Made by a program: the position numbers and the translations under genes
The notes under the pieces: generated by a model
Seen by the model: only the letters and a program-made list of their open reading frames with translations
What the model was told of the DNA's origin: nothing
The model's database searches: none
Origin: Mercenaria mercenaria
Lineage: Eukaryota > Mollusca > Bivalvia > Venerida > Veneridae
Length of the DNA stretch: 64,000 nucleotides
NCBI RefSeq assembly: GCF_021730395.1
Contig: NC_069362.1
Location: forward strand, 79,128,001-79,192,000
Direction: 5' to 3'
Shown here: positions 58,200 to 64,000 of the stretch, piece after piece
Position numbering within the stretch: position 1 is the first letter of the stretch
Layout of the letters: each line of letters starts with the position of its first letter

Positions 58200-59599
58200 T
58201 GCTTTATCTGGGTTCCCGGATGCTATATATGGCTATTCTGCTAACGGTTGGATGGATGCGGAACTTTTCCTGGATTTGTGTATGAATTTGGAACTTTCAT
58301 TGATAAAAATCGTATTCAGACGCCAGTATATCATTTGTTGACGGTCATAGCGCCCATACATTTGTATATCACTGCCAACCGCGGAGTATTGTGCCCAAAG
58401 GGGTATTATTTTGTATTGCCTGTTGGAAAATGCAGCACATATTTTGCAACCGTGTGACATAGGTCTTTTTAGTCCCATGAAGAGTCGCTGGTCGTAAGAG
58501 GTTATAGCATGGCAAATGGAAAACCCTGGGTAAGTGTTGTCAAAATACCACTTCCCTATGGTTTTCAAAAAGACTTAGGACAGTGTTGCGACACTTATCA
58601 ACAACGTATATGCTTCCAAACGGTCTGTCCATTATCCTCTTGATATCAGAGTGGTTGACATATCAAAGCTTTCCCCGTCCAAAATGACTTTGCAAGCTGG
58701 GCCCGAAACGCCTGTTACGTCATCTGCGCCCGTACAAACCGTAACATCTGGTGTCGCGAGTTCTGCATCTACTGCCTCTGTAAATGAGAATATATGCCTA
58801 TCAGTAACCGTTTGTCTGTCTCAATGTCTTGTCTATCATCACAAAACAATGATCTGTCTAAGGTGTCTGTATCGAGCCCATGTCCAGCAACACAAAATAC
58901 TGACCAATCAGCCAGCGGGAATAAATTGCAGTTTAAATGTACAGGCTACCTAGTCTTTCTTGGATGATGATATTGCAAAACCAGGGCTTAGCAATTTCAA
59001 CGTTTTGAAGACCATTTCGCCTACCCACCCCTCATCGTCATCCCCAATAGGTGTCCCTTGCGTTTTATAAATTAAAGGTTCCCGAGCCCAAACAAAGAAA
59101 AAAGAACAATACGTTGAGGGGAAAATTGCCGAAAGCCTTGTCAGGTTCAGTTGCTTTAAAGATGCTGAGGTAGCGGGCAGAAAAGAAGCAGCAAGAAGAG
59201 GAAGCAAAACAGGTAAGGAAGGCAGAAAAAAATCAGAAAGGAAGAACGAGAAACAGAAGAGGTAAAAATGATGAAAGCAAGAGAAGTAAAAAAAAATGTT
59301 AAAAGAAAGAAAAACCAAAACTAAACATGCAGATTCGTGTAAAGGTCGATGACAAAATCATTAAATTCACGGATGACAGTGATGAGGGGGTGTTTTTTGT
59401 CAAGGTTGTAAGTCAAGTGCAGGTACACGTGAAGAGTGGATAGGTTGTGAACATTGTCCGCGCTGGTGGCACATAGAGTGTACAGAGGTCGACGCCTTCT
59501 TAGAAAAATAAAGGCTAGCGATCTTGCAGAATGTAACTTTGTGTGCTACTTGTGTGAATAAGTCTGTTCAATTTCTGGCTTCTGTTTACAACAGTTTTA

Positions 59600-60960
59600 A
59601 ATGAACAGTATTTTATGATCATATGTTACCTGTTAAATCATGCGTGTATATAAATGTATACAACAGTCAAATCGTATCATATTACATAGACTATGAAAGA
59701 CTGCATGTATAAATATATCGTATTTATATTCTTAAGTTGAATTATATATTGATATGCATGTGCATTAAATAAAGTACAGACGTTACACAGTTGTTTCCTT
59801 GCTTTGTTGTCTTCTTTTTGTTTGTTTTGCAAGTCATATGTTATTTAATTGATAAGTTAACAGAACGTCATGTCGAGGTTTTGAAAATGACTACTGAAAA
59901 ACTTCAAATATAATAGTATTTTTACAGAATACACGGTCCTATATTTCATAAAAGTAAGTATTTGCAAGTTTTTGACTCAAGTAATACTATTAAACATGTT
60001 ATACACATTTATGATTACATTTTCTTCGTATTTAGTGATATAACTTACCTTGTATTTAAAATTAAATAAAAAATATTCGACCCTCCAAAGTATGTCGATA
60101 ATTGTAGCCACCTGTCGATAAAAGTGTCCCGCAGCCTACATACATTTCAGTGATGTTTACAACGTCATTATAAAATGATAATCGGAGGTGTGTGTGAAAA
60201 TAAACCAATCGTATTTATACATCTTCTGCGACAGTAATGGAAATATTTGATCGAAACTGTCGATAACTGTGCCCTTTGCATATCAGAGAAATTTTTCAGA
60301 CAGAAATTTGATCTTCCGATCGTTTTAACCCTTCTCTTGGAATTTACACGTAAATCTACCCCAATGTCCTGGCTGGCAAGGAACAAAGTATATCCTTTTG
60401 AATTAAAGCACAGCAAGCCTATCATCTCATCTATATATTTTGCTTGGTCAGTTTTTGCTAAGCGTTAGCGTCAAACTGGTTGAACGGTTATGCATTTATG
60501 CTGTAGTCCAGTTTGTCACCAGTAAGCAGATACCACGGTTAGTTCTATTTCTATAATGTTTGCTGTACAATGTTCCGTGTAAATAACCGTCACCTGCATG
60601 CATGAAAATACAATTCTTCAGTTCTACCAAGATTTGCCGTCATACACAGGTTTAGTAATATTTATGTCTAGTTTGAATGTCAGTATCACATAAGGAAAGC
60701 AATATAAATAAATTTCTCCGGCTAACAACATTATACCATTGCATTAAAAGTCAATTCAGTGTGTTCAGAAACATGAAAATTATCAATATTATTATCTTAA
60801 AAACGTTTGTGAACGTTAGTGAGATAAAGCAAAAAAAAAAAGAATCAAACCAAACCAAGGAGCTCCAGTATGCTGTGAACCATCAATATTTCAGAACTCC
60901 ACATGCATTGACATTTGAGTTGATTTAAAGTAGTTTAAACGAGTTCTATATTTACATTTC
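59600..60960. other. No gene recognised
   Basis: AT-rich. gtcgataa boxes occur at 60090, 60115 and 60257. An open frame at 60677-60928 has no motif. Confidence 0.45.
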
Positions 60961-60964
60961 AGTA

Positions 60965-61060
60965 GGTATTATTATCATTTTTATTTTACCATATTTATAT
61001 AGCACTATTTCTTTATAGCAGACATTGACAACATTATAAACAATAACAAATATTTCGTAA
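60965..61060 (-). mobile_element. SINE tail, reversed
   Basis: attattatcatttttatttt followed by ccatatttatatagcac is the reverse complement of the cgctatataaat-type tail at 51460, diverged. Confidence 0.5.
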
Positions 61061-62135
61061 ATATTGCTGCACGAGTTTAATGATATAAATACCTAAAAAG
61101 GTGTAAGCAGAACATTAGGATAAACTAACGAATAAAAAATATAAACCAAAAATACATGATTACTTGGTTAGTTTGCAAAGTGTTGTTCAAATACACTGTA
61201 TCTAATTGGAGTCTCTCATGGTGATTAGGAGAGCTTTCCATGGGCTGCAATGCTTTCAGGCATTAATATGCGTACTTAAAATATGTTAGAGGCATAACAG
61301 ATCAACGCAATAATAATGTCTTGCTAGTAAGATTGTATAGGTCGATAGGTAATGCATATTCTGAATCCTGACAACTTTTAGTGTCAAATTATGTTGTTTT
61401 CTTAGACCAGTTATTAATAAAGTACAAGAAAAACTAAAGTTTTGACTAAAATGATTTATCAAAACTGGTTTTTAGGTTCCAGGGGAGTTTATATGCAATT
61501 GTGGAAAGATGAATGAATTCAAATGAAGCAGCTTACTTCTTGAATTGATATGTTTTTTACAAATTCTCTCGAAAATTTCATCCCATAATCAAATCATACG
61601 CGTGGAAGTCTCCTTGAATAGAAAAAAAAGGTCTAACAGATCCAATTAAGTCATTTGTGTAATAAATGAGGTTGTCCGGATCTATTTTTCATCTTAAAAT
61701 GCAATAAGCCTGCGGAAGACTTTCTGGCATAATGTCTCTACAGATTGTTGATTAAGGATGGTTAAGCTATTTGACGATGATGCGCATCAAAAAATAAAAA
61801 TATTCATCAAGAATAAGGGATATTTTAAGCTTTCTGCTTTTAGCTTTTTTGACACTGTGAGAATTTAACTGGATTACAAGAAGCCGTACATAGTGAACGA
61901 AACATGATACACATTAAACAGATAACTAATTAAAAATACATAACGAAAAATATAGAGGATGAAAATGAAAACGAAACAAGCAAAGTCGATGAATTGGTAT
62001 CCCCCGCCAATAGGTTTGTATTGAGGAATGGCATAGAAATATATCCGGCAAAATGTTAAGGATGTTTCTTAGAAGCAAATAATTTCATTACATTTAAACT
62101 TAAAAGAACATAAGTCCTTAAGAGAGCACAATCAA
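61061..62135. other. No gene recognised
   Basis: AT-rich, no motif or repeat stood out. Confidence 0.45.
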
Positions 62136-62139
62136 GTAA

Positions 62140-62565
62140 GAAATCTGGAACGTGGGTGGTGACGGGGGTGGATAGGTATTCATGGAAGGTTTGAAGGATG
62201 AAAAAAAAATTGTTTTTTGGCGGGGGGGGGGGGGTGAGGTGGGGGGAAGGCGGGGGGTGACCGGGTGAGTGTACAACTTCACATGTTAATAATAATTACT
62301 GTTGGGAAATAAAGAATGAAGAACAAAAATGCGGGGCTGGGGGTGTGCAGGGTTGACGGGGGTGACTGGGTGGAGGAGCGAGGTGTGGGGAGGGTACAAC
62401 TTTACATGATGAAAAATATTCATGGAAGTTTAAAATTAAATTAGAATGAAAAAACAAAATTGTCGGGTGAGGGTGGGGATGGGGAGGGAGTGTGACCAGG
62501 GCGGTGGGAGTGACCGGGTGTGAGTACACAACTTCACATGTTGATAATAAATGTTCATGAAAAAA
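62140..62565. repeat. G-rich tandem array, three units of about 130 bp
   Basis: Each unit has a G-rich half (for example gggtgaggtggggggaagg, gacgggggtgactgggtgg, gagggtggggatggggagg) followed by gtacaacttcacatg-ttaat and an AT half with ttcatgga. The units differ mostly in the G tracts. One G run at 62223 is 11 long. Strand-asymmetric and rich in GGG triplets. Confidence 0.8.
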
Positions 62566-62639
62566 AAAGAAAGATGTTTAATGAAATTCTACCAATTAGT
62601 TAGTTTGTTATATATAAATATGTGGATTTTTAAACAATT

Positions 62640-63040
62640 AAATGGCAATAACTCTGAAGTTACTGAAGAGATCCTGACGGAATTGTGTGTTCACTACAAC
62701 ATTACGATGATCTAAACTGAATGTAAGTTTCATAGTTCTAGTTCAAATATGTCACAAGATATGAAGCAGAAATTGCCATAATTATAGTACCCTATATAGT
62801 TAACACTAGAAACTTCTAAGGGCCATAACTCTAGTATTAATTGGGCAATCAGACTGAATCTTGACAGGCCGCATTTCCCTATAGTGGTGAACATGTATAG
62901 GAAGTTTTATTTAAATATTCCAAACCACTTCCTAAATATGGCTCCGGACGGACAGACGGATGGAAGAACGGACGGACGACGCCAAAACTATCTCCCTCCG
63001 CCTTCGGCGGGGGTGGGGGGGGGGGGGTAAAAACATAAGA
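62640..63040. repeat. Interspersed repeat with gacgga microsatellite
   Basis: atggcaataactctgaag, gggccataactctag, ttcatagttctagttc, and an end of gg-acggacagacgg with cgccttcggcgggggtggg. From memory this resembles a common bivalve repeat; it ends in a long G run (63011-63027). Confidence 0.65.
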
Positions 63041-63740
63041 AACACAGGTTTTTACAAGAGTATTCCTCTAGATATGCCTAAGACAAAAAATACTTTAAAA
63101 CGGAAACTCCTATAAATATTAAAATGAAATAAATTGCTATATTATATTTGAGTTGATATTTTACGTTTATATTATAAAAATGAGTGGCCTTTCTTGTTGG
63201 ACTTTTATCCTTGATTGTATAGTTTAGCGCGGCAAACGCAGTATATGGAATTGAAGAAAATACTAGTATTTTTTAAACAAAACGAATACTGCCCAGATAT
63301 GACTTGATCCTGGTTATTTTTTTCAGATCAATATCAAATGCTTGAAATAGTTTGATACCTTATCAAAGTTTTACAATTTTACATATTTCAGTGAACAAGA
63401 CATGCGGTGATAGTATCTCTCACACTTATCTACTGTTCAATAATGAACGGAAATCTAATGGACTTCTTATTTGTGCATACAATATTTAATATTCATGCGA
63501 GCTATCCAGCTTTGTCAGATGACATGGTTCTGGTTTTTGATCTTAAATCTTGGCTTCAGGACACAATGCGTATATTTTACAATTACTTTTTTTTTAAAAT
63601 GGCGTCATCTGAGTGTTATGCTTTCAAATGCTGTTTGGTAACATATAATGACTCAGTGATATAGGATATAAGTTTCCTCCGCTTTGGATCTGGATATAGT
63701 TATTTTTTATCACTGTTATAAACATTTAAACTCGCGATGC
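63041..63740. other. No gene recognised
   Basis: AT-rich. An open frame at 63407-63664 has no known motif. Confidence 0.4.
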
Positions 63741-63766
63741 AGATGTAAAATTATGTTAGACATTTC

Positions 63767-63967
63767 TTGGCATCGTCCAAGGCTCTAATGTTGACAATCT
63801 ATAACTCAGTCGTAATTCCTAAAACTCTCCAGGGTTGCGAAAGGTTGAATTCCCTATGCCAGAGATGTTTACTTCAGGCTGGAAGCGATAGACTTTCTTC
63901 GAAACGTTTGCTTGGACCGCATATGTATTCTTCAACAACCATTGTTCTTGATGCACTAGGTATCTGA
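63767..63967 (+). mobile_element. LINE reverse-transcriptase C-terminal fragment
   Basis: Reads LTIYNSVVIPKTLQGCE, RLNSLCQRCLLQ and SKRLLGPHMYS.TT, matching the 'YNSVVIPKALYGCE..N' stretch that follows the reverse-transcriptase domain in many mollusc LINEs. The length is too short for a working element and the window ends soon after, so its extent is unknown. Confidence 0.55.
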
Positions 63968-64000
63968 ACAATTGAGTCAGTAGTCGATATAAAAATACAG

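Larger units (their letters stand above)
55025..59580 (+). mobile_element. Decayed pogo/Jerky-like DNA transposon with PHD finger
   Basis: Pieces in order on one strand: psq-type helix-turn-helix (55025-55285; KMAAAAQAVQSRTLSKHRAP, FGIPRTTLLD), a second HTH start (55453-55524; LKKELKYEVKRILDLD), a linker (55990-56150; DENGF.., LGRQRTFILFEMVEG), GWYNGLIKFLRNEVKDY (56403-), catalytic NADESGFLL (56485-56511), VMVCMNACGVYKTPLIVYPG (56595-56655), YGYSANGWMDAELF (58227-58268), catalytic DGHSAHTF (58340-58363), SKLSPSKM (58664-), a Lys/Arg-rich tail (59150-59290) and a PHD-type finger (59395-59570; GTREEWIGCEHCPRWWHIEC). The frame changes repeatedly and two elements (55525-55989, 56678-58199) split it, so it is dead. 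Family call rests on the psq + DDE_1 + Lys-rich/PHD order. Confidence 0.8.

Noticed and set aside
54833-60265. gtcgataa words as TIRs of the pogo-like transposon
   Set aside because: The words at left and right are largely in the same orientation and do not align as inverted ends.
62296-62529. Minus-strand Pro/His-rich open frame
   Set aside because: It is the reverse of the G-rich tandem array.

Overview
The window looks like nuclear DNA of a bivalve mollusc, most likely a venerid-type clam. The evidence is AT-rich intergenic DNA, short exons in long introns with GT-AG borders, many tRNA-derived SINE pieces ending in a 'gcgacgttaaac' core, and several TIR elements of mollusc type. The species call is inference from repeat style, without a database search. 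There is no prokaryotic gene organisation, CRISPR, rRNA or convincing tRNA gene.

Layout. 1-4.1 kb: no gene, a 20-bp minisatellite and a piggyBac-like MITE. 4.1-24.95 kb (+): one large 27-exon gene, read here exon by exon with every splice phase agreeing, for a predicted 1,348-residue secreted protein. It has a signal peptide, four microexons, a Thr/Pro-rich mucin-like exon, a long series of helical repeats of mesothelin/otoancorin/stereocilin type, a furin-type RRRRKR site and a C-terminal GPI-anchor signal. 25-28.9 kb: intergenic, SINE fragments. 29.2-33.9 kb (-): a four-exon gene for a 144-residue secreted C-type lectin with EPN and WND motifs; its large intron holds several inverted-repeat elements. 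34-50 kb: no firm gene; SINEs, a pair of 650-bp TIR elements, and a transposase tail. 50-53 kb: a GT minisatellite, retroelement scraps and a decayed minus-strand coding relic. 53.4-54 kb: a foldback element. 55-59.6 kb (+): a decayed pogo/Jerky-like DNA transposon (psq HTH, DDE, PHD finger) interrupted by two younger nonautonomous elements. 60-64 kb: repeats, a G-rich tandem array and a LINE fragment at the edge.

The two real genes both encode extracellular recognition or adhesion proteins: a GPI-anchored, probably furin-split mesothelin-like surface protein and a soluble C-type lectin. They sit tail to tail (+ then -) about 4.2 kb apart; no functional link can be read from sequence. No convincing LTR element or virus-like element was recognised. 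The most interesting items are the mesothelin-like precursor with its microexons, and the nested and possibly composite transposon insertions at 55-58 kb.
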